A stretch of DNA of 64,000 bases from Ceratotherium simum simum. Lineage: Eukaryota > Chordata > Mammalia > Perissodactyla > Rhinocerotidae. A program made the translations under genes and the position numbers. The stretch's first letter is position 1. Every line of letters begins with the position of its first letter. The notes under the pieces are model-generated. The model worked only from the letters and a program-made list of their open reading frames with translations, was not told the DNA's origin and did not search any database. The stretch spans positions 2,616,465 to 2,680,464 of the forward strand of contig NW_004454207.1 in NCBI RefSeq assembly GCF_000283155.1, given 5' to 3'. Positions 1-10,245 of the stretch are shown in pieces.

Positions 1-125
1 GTGCAGATGTTAACTCAGGGTTAATCTCCCTCAAGCAAACAAAAGAGGAAGATTTGCACAGATGTCAGCTCAGGGCTAATCTTCCTCAAACAAAAAGGGG
101 AAGGTTGGCAAGTCTTCCTCACCAA
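1..125 (+). mobile_element. ERE-type SINE, 3' tail portion
   Basis: Two tail units (AGATGT-AGCTCAGGG-TAATC...CCTCAA) at the window edge match the 3' part of the perissodactyl ERE SINE. The 5' tRNA-like part lies outside the window. A trinucleotide repeat follows directly. Confidence 0.75.
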
Positions 126-126
126 A

Positions 127-165
<39 letters not shown>
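127..165. repeat. (ATA)n microsatellite
   Basis: About twelve uninterrupted AAT/ATA units after the SINE tail, probably expanded from its A-rich end. Confidence 0.95.
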
Positions 166-167
<2 letters not shown>

Positions 168-923
168 TAAAAAGTGCAAACAAATGTTGGGAAGAAAAAG
201 ATAAAACAAACAGGCTGTTAATATAATTGAAGTTGAAGTAGAATGATACAATATCAGTTATTAGAAAATCAGTAACCACTCTGCTACTGAATTCAGCACA
301 TGGATTGAAGAGGACTTAGTATCTTTTGCATAAGGAAACATAGGCTGTATTTACGCTTGACTACTAGACAAGCCACACTTGCCTAAATTCCTGGTTAATT
401 CAAACAGCTGATGAAACTAATCAGATGACTAGTCACTTCAATTGATTAATCTGTTTAATGATCTTCCTCTTAAAATTGATCTAATTGAATTGTTCTTATT
501 TTCATGATCACTTTCATTTCATCATTATAAAGAATGATTTTTTAAGTACCTACTGTGGACAAGATGCTGGGGGCAGTGCATTCTTAACTCAAGGCATCTG
601 TAATGTCATTGGGGAGCTAGGAGATATGAATCAAAGATAAATAACAATACAAGAAAGCATACTCAATAAGCAACATGTGTAGTATCATCATCTCTCAGGA
701 TCTTACCATATAAAACCTGGATGTGTCTTCAGTGACCACACACAGCCTCATCCCTCACTTTACAGATGAGTAAGCAGATTTACTTTTTAGTAAATTTTTC
801 AATGTTTTCTTTCAGACTCCGAGGTTGTTACTGTTGGTTTTTTGTTTGTTGTTGTCATCATACTTAGAATGATTTTCCCACTTCGAGATTATAAAAACAT
901 TTATCTATGGTTTATTCTAGTAC
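166..923. other. Upstream flank, no gene seen
   Basis: AT-rich sequence between two SINEs with no coding potential or repeat that I recognise. The stretch 1,212-2,310 after the next SINE is likewise empty; the open frames near 1,804-2,190 overlap on both strands and look random. Confidence 0.5.
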
Positions 924-927
924 TTTT

Positions 928-1198
928 TTTTTTTTTTTTTTGGTGAGGGAGGTTGGCCATGAGCTAACATCCGTTGCCAATATTCCTCTTTTTGCTGAGG
1001 AAGATTGGCCTCTGTGCTAATATTCCTCAGCAAAAAGCTAACATCTGTGCCCATCTTCCTCTATTTTGTATATGGGACGCCACTACAGCATGGCTTGATG
1101 AGCGGTGCATAGGTCCATGCCTGGGATCCGAACCCATGAACCCCGGGCTGCCGAAGCAGAGCACGCAAACTTAACCACTATCACCAGGCTGGACCCTC
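928..1198 (-). mobile_element. ERE-type SINE
   Basis: Minus-strand copy: T-run, two tail units (GCTAACATC), then the reversed tRNA-like part ending near CCAGGCTGGACC. It is flanked by the 13-base direct repeat TTCTAGTACTTTT at 915-927 and 1199-1211, a clean target-site duplication. It inserted upstream of TLR7. Confidence 0.9.
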
Positions 1199-2314
1199 TT
1201 CTAGTACTTTTAATGTTCAATGTCTTATATCTAAATTTTTGAACCATCTGAAGTTAATTTTGATGTAAGAAATGAGGTAGGACTATAGCTTAATTTTTTC
1301 TAAACTTTAAGCCAATTGCTCATTATTATCATAATTCCTTTTGTCATTGATGAGATTTTAAACTAATGTCCCATATGTGCCTTTACTTAATTCTGATATC
1401 TGTCTTCTTTCATCAATGTGCTGGTAGTATGCTTTGCAGGCAATGCAACATTAATACCCAACTGATTTCCAAAATGCCCCCCAGTATAGAATCTGCTCCC
1501 CAGTTTAGACTCAATCTGGCAAGTTACTCATGAAATCCTTTTGGTATTTGATTGGGATTGCACAGAGTTTACAAATCAATTTAAGCAAGATTTCCATTTT
1601 TTATAGAGTTGCGGCCTCTAGCCCTAATAACAATATATTTCCCTTCATTTACATATGTCTTTGCATCCTCAAGGGTCCTGGCAGGAAACAGGTGGCAAAC
1701 TCAAAGTAAGAAATTGATGAGTGTATCAAAGTGACTATTAATGACAGTTTGGACAGGATTTAGGGAAATCAAAAAGGATGGTGTAGCACTTCCAGGGGAG
1801 TATTCACAACCCCAGGTCTAAAATGGCAAGAAGAAGGCACTGGAATTCAGGAAGAATGACCATGAGGAGAGCATCACCTGACAAGAGCTTCATTAGAGGG
1901 TTGCAGTCTCTTAGTACTAAACAGTACAATTGACTTCCAATCATAGGCAACCCACAGCTTTGCAAAGGGAGGGAGCCAGGGGGAAAAATGCCCTGACCTC
2001 TCTCTCCACTGTCCAAACCCAACCAGAAGCCTGCCAGCTGTTGATGAAATTCAAACAGTTTAGTCTCCCAGGACACAGAGCAGGTGGAAAGGCATGGAGG
2101 GTGGGTCTGGAAGGGCAAGTAGAAAGCCTGCAGCGAGCTAAGTAAAGCATTACAGTCCACCCTCCCACCACCTCCTTCATTCCTAAGCATTTTGTGTCAA
2201 TTTTCTTCCCTAGTATTTTATATTTTTGTGACTATTTTGAATGGGATCTCTCGTTCCATTGCCAATCTGGATCCGTTATTGTTTATATGAGAGAAAGCTG
2301 TTGATTTTTACCTG

Positions 2315-2560
2315 TTTGCATAGCAGAGTGGTTTGATAGGAAGGCGTTTGATTTTTACTGCCTGTGTGAATATCACTTACATGGTATGTGACCTGGGGGA
2401 AGTCCAATATCTTTCCTGCATTAATTCTATGATTTTTTTTAAAAAGATAATAAGATATTTACTTCATATTTTTTTTTAGTATTTAATGAGATAATACCTA
2501 TAAAGCAGTAAAAAGGGTGTCTGGCTCATAACAAGCCCTCAGTAAAGATCACCTATTATT
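2315..2560 (+). repeat. MIR SINE relic
   Basis: Diverged MIR pattern: GTGACCTGGGGGAAGT, TTAATGAGATAAT, then a CTGGCTCATA...CCCTCAGTAAA end. Confidence 0.6.
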
Positions 2561-2966
2561 ATTGTATCTAATAGTTTTTCAGCTGGTCTGGGACACCATT
2601 GATTTTTCAATCCAGTATATTAACCCTGATCATTATCAGCTGATTTCCCCACGCCAAACTTCGCATTTTTCAAATTCTCTCCAGGTCGACTAGGTGGACG
2701 AAAGAACTTTAAACATGAACTACTAATATTTTGACTCTACCTACAAAAGTCCCCAATAACCAGTTAAGAAGGGAACAATCCTCTTGGGGACCCCACTTTG
2801 AGTAGCAAGGCTTTATATGACAGTAGTCTGCAAGTGCAGCTGACCTTTTTTAACTGAGCAAGTGAACCAACTGGAAGTTTTGCCACTGCTTAAAAACAAG
2901 AGTCCCTTTCAGCTGGGCCTAAGACAGAAGGGGAAATTTAGACATGTCTTTAAGATATCTACAGAA

Positions 2967-3166
2967 CAGTGGTTCTCAACTTGGGGTGCTTTTGCCCCCC
3001 AGGCAATATGTTGCAGTGTCTGGAAACATCTGTGATTGTCATAATTGGAAGGGGCAGTACTATTAGTATCTAGTGGGTAGAGGTCAGGGATGCTGCTCAA
3101 CATCCTACAATGCAACAAAGAATTATCTCACCAGAAATATTAATAGTGCTGAGATTGAGAAACTTG
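2967..3166 (+). mobile_element. MER5A-type hAT DNA transposon relic
   Basis: Starts CAGTGGTTCTCAAC and ends in the reversed terminal repeat (GAGATTGAGAAACTTG); the middle has TCTAGTGGGTAGAGG and ACATCCTACAATGCA, typical of MER5A. It ends about 240 bases before the recognised TLR7 exon 1 segment. Confidence 0.88.
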
Positions 3167-3407
3167 CCTATAAAAAAGAGGAAGATCAGTCTTCCAGGTT
3201 GTTTGGATTTAGATAAGACATTGCCCCAAATATGGTGCAGAAATAAGAGGAACCTGGTGCTTCTGCAAATCTCATGTCTGGGGTGGCTTCAATAGTCAGG
3301 CTCCTCCCCCTACCCCCCAACCTTGTCTTTGCACTTGTGAACTCCAGGGCTGGCAGCCTGGAGTTTCTGTGACTCCATGCTTCCTGCAGCCCGTCTCTTC
3401 ATCTCAG

Positions 3408-3447
3408 CAGATTCCAGACATAGAATCACTCCATGCAACCAAGAAAG
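3408..3447 (+). other. TLR7: TLR7 exon 1 (non-coding leader), 3' part
   Basis: This stretch matches the start of the human TLR7 mRNA leader as I remember it (CCAGA-ATAG-ATCACTCCATG pattern) and ends at AAGAAAG followed by a GTATT donor at 3448. It joins exon 2 at 3799. The transcription start was not determined; exon sequence may extend back toward about 3,320. No TATA box or clear interferon-response element is visible just upstream. Confidence 0.85.
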
Positions 3448-3894
3448 GTATTTTAAACATTGGGAGAAATTTGGATAATTTAAACAACTAGATATATGAG
3501 CTGTTCTCAGGGAGCGGGGAGGGGATGTGAGAGAACCCATATCATATGCAAAGAATTTTTAGAATCTAAAGAAAAATTTTGGTAGTCTAAAATGTCAATT
3601 CTTCGAAGAAAAAGTCAGACTTGTAATAATATTAAAAAGTACAGAGTATGTCTCTAGTCTATATAACTTTGAGGAAGTAAATACTATTAATAGGTGTTTT
3701 CAATAGAACCTTTTAGAGTAATGTTCTTGGCGAGTTTTGAAGCTCCGGGACTTTATTGTCTTTGAAATCTAAAGTTTTGTGTTTTCTCTTTATCTTAGTT
3801 GATGCTATTGGGCCCATCTCAGGCTGATCTTGACGCCTCTCATGCTCTGTTCTCTTCAACCGGACCTCTATATTTCATTTTGGAAGAAGACTAA
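3433..3894 (+). promoter_or_regulatory. Upstream ORF in the TLR7 leader, split by intron 1
   Basis: ATG at 3433-3435 opens a frame of five codons to the end of exon 1 (3447), continues in frame at 3799 and ends at TAA 3892-3894, two bases before the TLR7 ATG. It encodes 36 residues starting MQPRKLMLLG and ending ILEED. The ATG context is weak (T at -3, C at +4), which would allow leaky scanning. A second upstream ATG at 3377 runs 24 codons to TGA 3800-3802, and a third at 3842 runs out of frame past the main ATG into exon 3. Such ORFs usually lower translation of the main frame; that role is inferred. Confidence 0.7.
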
Positions 3895-3899
3895 AAATG
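3799..3899 (+). other. TLR7: TLR7 exon 2, ending with the start codon
   Basis: A 101-base exon between a TATCTTAG acceptor (AG at 3797-3798) and a strong GTAAGA donor at 3900. Its last three bases, 3897-3899, are the ATG of TLR7; the second codon GTG is at the start of the next exon, 16.7 kb away. The start context after splicing is AAAATGG, with A at -3 and G at +4, which is strong. The sequence closely matches the human TLR7 leader as remembered. Confidence 0.93.
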
Positions 3900-4754
3900 G
3901 TAAGAACACCTAAGAGATCCTAAAAAGTGTTATCTGTAATCTTTGTGGGAAGAACCAAAACTAGCTGGCAAGAGAGATGTTTAAGAATCTGTACTTTGGT
4001 TATCTGCTGGGGGAAATTTCTCTGTGATATTTCATAATCAAGATTAATCATGATATTTTATAATTTCAGATTAATCAACACTTACTCTGTCCAACTTCCT
4101 ATAGGAGTTAATGTGCGCTGTAGTGAGGAGGGATAGATGTTTGAATTGGGAAAATAGCTTCTATGGGTCTAATTTTTTCGTCCTACATTTTTGGCTTTAA
4201 AGCCATACAAATCACTGAAAGTCACTTTGTGCTTCTTCCAGCATATGGTGTCATCTGAATGAGTATGTATACAGGGGAACGCATGGGACTAGTACTGTCG
4301 GCAATCTGGGCTCACATGCTGTCAAAGAAAACCAGAGCTGGACAGTAGTTAAAGCTGTAAAAACAGATTGTGTTCAGGAACTATTGTAATAGGGGAAAAG
4401 AGACCTCAGTGTGGAACTGGGTTCAGTTCCAAATACAACATGGACAAGTGGGGCTATATAGCCAAGGAGCAGAGTGAGGTCAGTGGATGGAAAATCACTA
4501 AGAGGAAACATCAGGGGTGGGGGGCGGGGATTCTAGATAGACTGACTTGACAGGATTCTTACTAAAAACAGGCCAGGGAGATGAGACATCACCTGGGGGA
4601 GGGTGGGGTGAGGAATCTGATCAGCTATCAAAGGTGATCAGATATCAAGGGCAAGGGATTCTTGCTAAAACTGCGAAGATGAACACAGAAGCCCAAAGGT
4701 CAAGGCCTAGTGGCTTAGAGGAGCCTAACTAAAGTTTAGCCAAGGAGAGAGTCT

Positions 4755-4935
4755 TTGTCAGTGCTGGTTCTCTTAGTCACTAGCTAGGGGACCTTGGGCC
4801 TATCACCCAAGCTCTCTGAAACTCAATTTCTCTAACCATAAAATGAGCATTATAATACCCCTGCGGTTGCCTTGCAGGGCCATCGTGAGGCTCAAATAAC
4901 AGAATATATGTTCAAGTCCTTTGCAACTGGTGTGA
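4755..4935 (+). repeat. MIR SINE relic
   Basis: GACCTTGGGCCTATCACC, CTCTGAAACTCAATTTCT, AAAATGAGCATTATAATACC and GTGAGGCTCAAATAA follow the MIR consensus in order. Confidence 0.8.
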
Positions 4936-5234
4936 GTAATTAGGTATGCCAAAAATTAATCAGAAAAAGACATCAGTGGCCTCTTTCTGAAGTTATCTTT
5001 TCACCCAAATTAGACACAATGGAGCACATTCACCAGGAACCCACTCGAGCTTCTAGATCTGAATTTTAGTGCCAGGGCTCATTTTGTGTCTAAGGTCTAA
5101 TGAAGAGTTAACCCAGGGGGTATTATCTTACAAAGGAAACAACTGCTTGTAGTTTCATTTCCTAGAAACTCGGATGTCTATTTTTATGCAAACCCATGCC
5201 CACATCTGCCTTTGCCCCTTGAAGGATGGCGTGA

Positions 5235-5425
5235 TAGGATTGATAATAATAAAGAGAGCTCACATTTATTGACCACTTACTACAAGTCAACCATCATGCT
5301 AACGGCTTGATGTCTATGATCATGTTTCTGCCTCCAAGCAGCCTTGTGAGGCACAGATAAGGGAGCTGGGGCTTCAAGAGGTTAAAGAGCTTGAGTGGTC
5401 TTGGCTAGGCAGCCTGGCTCTGGAA
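5235..5425 (-). repeat. MIR SINE relic
   Basis: Reverse-orientation MIR: ACATTTATTGACCACTTACT, then CCTTGTGAGGCACAGATAAG and GAGGTTAAAGAGCTTG. Confidence 0.7.
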
Positions 5426-5499
5426 GCTGTGCCGAAGACCCCTCTGCTCTACCTAAACCAAGGCTGCCTCACACTCTTAGCCAGGAGACACTCAGTAAA

Positions 5500-5960
5500 T
5501 GTGGGCTTTGAATATGATAGATTACTACCTAAGGAGAAAAAGAAGAAATTGGTATATCTTTTATAAGAAAAGACATGAAAACAATTTTCAAAAGAAAAAA
5601 CACAAAAACCCAAAAAGCACAGGGAAATTATTCAACCTCATTAATAGATCAGATCCTTTGTTATGGAAACTCCACTTCTAGAAACTCTTCTTAAAGAAAT
5701 GATCAAGGATAAGGCAAACTATTTACAAAGATAGTCTATGCAGCATGGCAAAGAGAATATCTCATGTCCAGTGCTGGGGAAGGGTTAACCAACTGTGGTA
5801 CACCCAATAAATGGAATATTATGTAACCATCAAACCATGTTTTTTAAAAGAATACTGAATGAGATAAGAAAATACTCGTGATATAATGGTAAATAAAAAA
5901 AGCGAGCTAGAAATTGCTAAGTATTGTATATTCCTGATGTTTTTAATGCACACGCTAGAT
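5500..5960 (+). mobile_element. Old L1 LINE fragment (3' region)
   Basis: Sense L1 3' sequence: ACTGTGGTACACCCAATAAA and TGGAATATTATGTAACCATC are diverged forms of the conserved L1 end. No open reading frame remains. Confidence 0.6.
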
Positions 5961-6484
5961 GCTCACTAAATGTTGGTTAATCTATGGTAATGGTTGACAT
6001 GAATAAATGTGTTACCTATTTTTCTTAATAGTTTCACAAAAGAGCCTTGTATTCTAACCATTTTATAGCTGAGAAATCAGAGGCTCGTGAGGTTAAGTGA
6101 TTCACCAAAGCCAGAGAGCTCTTATGTGGCAGAATAAGAATTTAAAATCAAATCTTCCCCCTGACAAAGCTCCAGCTAGTACTGAAATGTTCCTCACTAT
6201 GTGAAGCAGATGCAGGGACGGGGAGATTAGTGTTAGAAGGAAACATGCCAAAATGTAACAGTTAAGTAATTTTAAAAATAAAAACATTACTCTGCTCTTA
6301 ACTATAGCAAATTTCTTCATGGCTAACCAAAGGGATAATACGAATCCACTCATTGAATTAATCAAATCTGATTAAAAATTTGAAAGATCGTGCTGAAATT
6401 AAAAATGATCATTACTGATTAACCAACCAGTGTCTTTAGACCCCCAAGAATCTCTTATATCTCAGAAGCCCACCAAAGTTTAGG

Positions 6485-6785
6485 ACTGGGGTGGCAAATT
6501 ATGGCTGGGGGCCATATCCAGCCTGCCACCTGGTTATGTATGGCTCACAAGCTAAGGATGTTTTTTATGTCTTTAAATGATTGAAAAAGTCAAAGGAAGA
6601 ATGCTTTTTCTTGACATGTAAAAGTTGTATTAAAATCAAATTTTAGTGTCCACAATTTTATTCCTTGTGTGTTTGTTTACATATTGTCTATAACTGCTTT
6701 TGCGCTACAGTGGCAAACTACTCCAAGGGTTGAGTAGTTGTGACACAGACTGTCTGGCCTGCAAAACTTAAAATATTTACAGGAA
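6485..6785. mobile_element. hAT-type non-autonomous DNA element
   Basis: GGCAAATTATGGCTGGGGGCC, GTTTACATATTGTCTATAACTG, GAGTAGTTGTGACACAGAC and AAAATATTTAC follow a common mammalian hAT-Charlie element. I am unsure of the family name (MER33- or MER3-like). Related pieces lie at 13,383 and 45,350. Confidence 0.65.
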
Positions 6786-8114
6786 AAGTGTGCTGATCGT
6801 GGTTTATGGAAAACAAGAGGATAGGGTGTAAGGTCAAATAAGATTTAATACCTATAGTCTTTGGTGCCTGTTGTGACACATAATAGTTGTTGAGTTCCTA
6901 ATTTATGTAAGGCTACTTTATATCATTTTATTCATTTATCTTGAAAACTAAGTCTGTTACACCAAAATGGTAGGAAGTAAATGATAAAGTTTCTCTCTCT
7001 TTTTTAAAGTAAGCGGGTTATGTCCTTGTACTTAAAATTTTTTCTTGTTATATAATGAGGCTTTGACATTCATTGTAATTATATTTTACAGAGATTAGTC
7101 TATAATTAGAAATATTTCAAAATTTGCAAAAAGGGGATATTTGTGTAATCTATTAGGGAAATTCCCAGTGGAGGCTCAGTCTATAAAACAAACAGCACTT
7201 AAGTAACTTCCCTTATTATTCACAGTGCATGGTTAGCACTGAGGGTGACAGACAGAACACCATCTCGTTATTAAATAATTCAGTGCCATATCAACATGGC
7301 AAAAGATTAGTGAATTCAAATTCAAGGGTTTCCTACAATTGCTCCCCCACTCCTTGCCTCTTCCGTGTTCCTTTCTCATATTCTCTAGCCAGCCATCACC
7401 TCTGGTTCAACCCAGCCTATTTACAGGCTTCCACAGCTTGGCTCAAGCAACTCCCTCCACCAGAAATGCATAGTCCAGCACTTTCCTTTCAACTCAGACA
7501 ACTTGGCTTTTTTCTGCTCCGTGATCTTGAAAATAAATCAGAGGAGCAGCTGAGTGCACGGAGCTGTTGTCCCCGAAGGCTGGCACATGGCAGCCCACAG
7601 GCGGTGCCCAGTATGTTGGCCTTCTGACTGGTTGGTTGGATAAATGAGTGGAGGAAGGAGAGGAGCAAATTCTCTCTTAACTGAGGATAACAATAAGTGT
7701 TCCCAGGCCTCAGATATTCCCATCTCAAGGTGAATTTCCTTTTGTGAAGAATTTTCCTGAAAGTAATTAAATCTAACCAGATAATAGCTATGCAAAGAAT
7801 ATGATAAAGACAGGAAGGGGAATGCAAATTAAGTACAGAAAGTTGAGGGGTTTTGGGGGGGTTCCTTATTGCCACCAGGTAATCACACTCGACTTCCTCA
7901 TCCAGTTGCTCTCTGACCCTCCCGGAGGACTCTCTCCACCTTCTCCTCTCTCTTCAAACTCCCAGCATCTCCTGCTGTCTCCTCACTCTTAGCTGATAGC
8001 CTTGCTTCCTACTTCACTGGGAATATTGCAGCAATTGGAAGAGAACTTCCAGATGCTCCCCGCTCCTTATGTACCTACCTAGAGCTTCTACATCCATATG
8101 TCCTGCCTGACCTC

Positions 8115-8640
8115 CTATCCAGTTACCTACACTTTATAACAGATCACCCCAAAATGCGTTGGCCTGAAACAACAACAATCATATACTGTTAGGTGTTGTG
8201 GATCCAGGGTTCAGCTGGGCTCAGTTAGGTGGCTCTGGGGCTGGACTCACCTGAAGACTCACTCTCTCGCAAGTCTGCTGCCTGGGCTGGGAGACTCTAC
8301 AGCTGTGGGCTGGAGCAGCTCCGGCTGCTCAGCTCTCTCTGTCTCCCTGTAGTCTCTCCAATATGGCGGCTATGGTGTAGCCAGCCTTCTTACAAGGTTG
8401 GTGGCTCAGGACTCCGAAGCAAGTGGAGAGAGAGACATAGAGAGATTGAGAGACAATGAGTGCTAGGTCAGGTGGAAGCTCTATCATCTTTTCTATCCTG
8501 GCCTTGGAAGTCCTGCAGCCTCACTTCCGCTGCTGCTCTCCATCAAAATACTCGCAAAAGCCTGTCCAGGTTCAAAGGAGGATGGGAGATGTGTCAACAA
8601 ATTTGTGGACTCTTATACTAAGGATGAAAATTTTATGCTC
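8115..8640 (-). mobile_element. MaLR-type LTR relic (MLT1-like)
   Basis: Reversed MLT1-like pattern: TAACAGATCACCCCAAAATG, then TGGCCTGAAACAACAAC, TCAGCTGGGCTCAGTTAGGT and CCTCACTTCCGC. Old solo LTR in a TLR7 intron; no internal retroviral genes. Confidence 0.6.
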
Positions 8641-8679
8641 CTGGCTAAGGCCAATCTCTCCACCAGTGCACTAGGTCTC

Positions 8680-9745
8680 CTCCTTGCTCGCCTACTCAGG
8701 GTCAATGCTCTAGCACCTTTCCTTTCTCTCCTACATTATCATCATCACTATTATTAATGTTTTGGGGGGATTTTTTTCTTTCATGACCTGAAGTGTGTCA
8801 TTCTCACCAGCGTTATAACATGCTGTTATTTCTCCCATCCTAAAATAAATTCCCTTGACCCTACTGGCCCTGTGAACTACTGCCAGTGTCTTTGTTCCCC
8901 TTTTCAGGAAACTTCCCAGAAATGTTTGCTATCTCCAATCCCTTTCTTTACATTCTTCCAAGAACTTTGAAGTCATATTTTATTTGGCTTCACCTTCAAA
9001 ACATATCCAGTATCTGGCAAGTTCTCACCACCTGCAGCCCTGCCAGTGGGGTCCTTTGCCTGAATTATTGTAATATCCTCTTGACTGGTCTCTGTGCTTC
9101 CACCCTTGCCTCTTATTATCTCTTCTCAACATAGCGACCAGCATGATCCTCTAAAATGTAAGTCGGACCATGTCACTTATCAGCTCAAAAACTTGCAGTA
9201 GATCCATATGCCACTCAGAGTAAAAACTACCATTCTTGGAATGGCCAACAAGGCCCTACATGCTAGCAGGGGAGGGGAGGGGTGTCCCTCTTTGACTTCA
9301 TCTCTGATTATTCTTCTCTTCCCCCTGCTCTAGGCATCCCAGCCTTGTTGCCATTTTTGTGAATATTCCAGCACGTTTTCACCTTGGGACCTTTGCATTA
9401 GGATCTTCCTTCTGCAGGGCCAATTCCCTCCTTTCCTTGAGATCTTTGCTCAGTTGTCAACTTCTCAATGACGCCCACCCAAACCACCCTATTTATAGTC
9501 ACAACCCCATCTCACATTTCTGATCCCTTTCACCCTGCCCTATGATTTCCTTTTCCATAACACTTATCACCTAACATCAGACATAATTATTACAGTTAGA
9601 GATTTTTGAGTTTATTATTTAGAGAACATGAGCTCCAGAAGAGCAGGAATCTTTTCTGTTTGGTCCACTGATGTAACCCAACATCTACAAGTGGGTATCT
9701 GGCACATAGCAGGTACTGGGTGAATTAATAAATACTTGGTGAATC
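8680..9745 (+). mobile_element. L2 LINE fragment
   Basis: Diverged L2 3' half: TAATATCCTCTTGACTGGTCTC, GGACCATGTCACTTATCAGC, ACCTTGGGACCTTTGCA, and the ending CTGGCACATAGCAGGTACTG...AATAAATACTTGGTGAA. Confidence 0.8.
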
Positions 9746-9789
9746 TTTTATTTTTCACAATTTCCTTCCACATTGTTATGATGAGATTT

Positions 9790-10245
9790 TAGGACTTCCT
9801 CTGTAATTTTTAAAATGTTTTAATAAAAGCAATACATATTCTTCATAAAAACTCAGAGTAGAGGAGGATATAACATGAAATTAGAAGTCCTTCTTTCCTA
9901 CCCAGTGAAGGCCTCCTTCTTACCACCGCCCAGAAGAAATCACTGTTAGAAGTTTCTAATCTGTTCTTCTATACTTTTCTCTGCAAATACACATCAAATA
10001 TATGTGTATATATTCATCATAAAGGGATCATATGCTATGTTATTTTGACGCTACTTTAAATATTCATTTTATTTTTTATAACTTAATAGTATATCTTGAA
10101 CAGCTTTTCATGTCAATACCCATCGCTCTACCACATTCTTTTTAAAGGGATGATTGGTATTCCACTATTGGTGGTTTTCCACTTTTAACCATTCCCTTAA
10201 ATTGATGGGTTGTTATCCAGTTCTTCCCATTCTTACTGTTTCAGA
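9790..10245 (-). mobile_element. L1 LINE 3'-UTR fragment
   Basis: Antisense old L1 3' end: AATCACTGTTAGAAGTTTCT, CATAAAGGGATCATATGCTA, AACAGCTTTTCATGTCA, and TTTAACCATTCCCTTAAATTG match the reversed L1ME-type UTR. Confidence 0.65.

Noticed and set aside
3200..3447. Interferon-response element at the TLR7 promoter
   Set aside because: I looked for GAAANNGAAA-type motifs near exon 1 and found none convincing.
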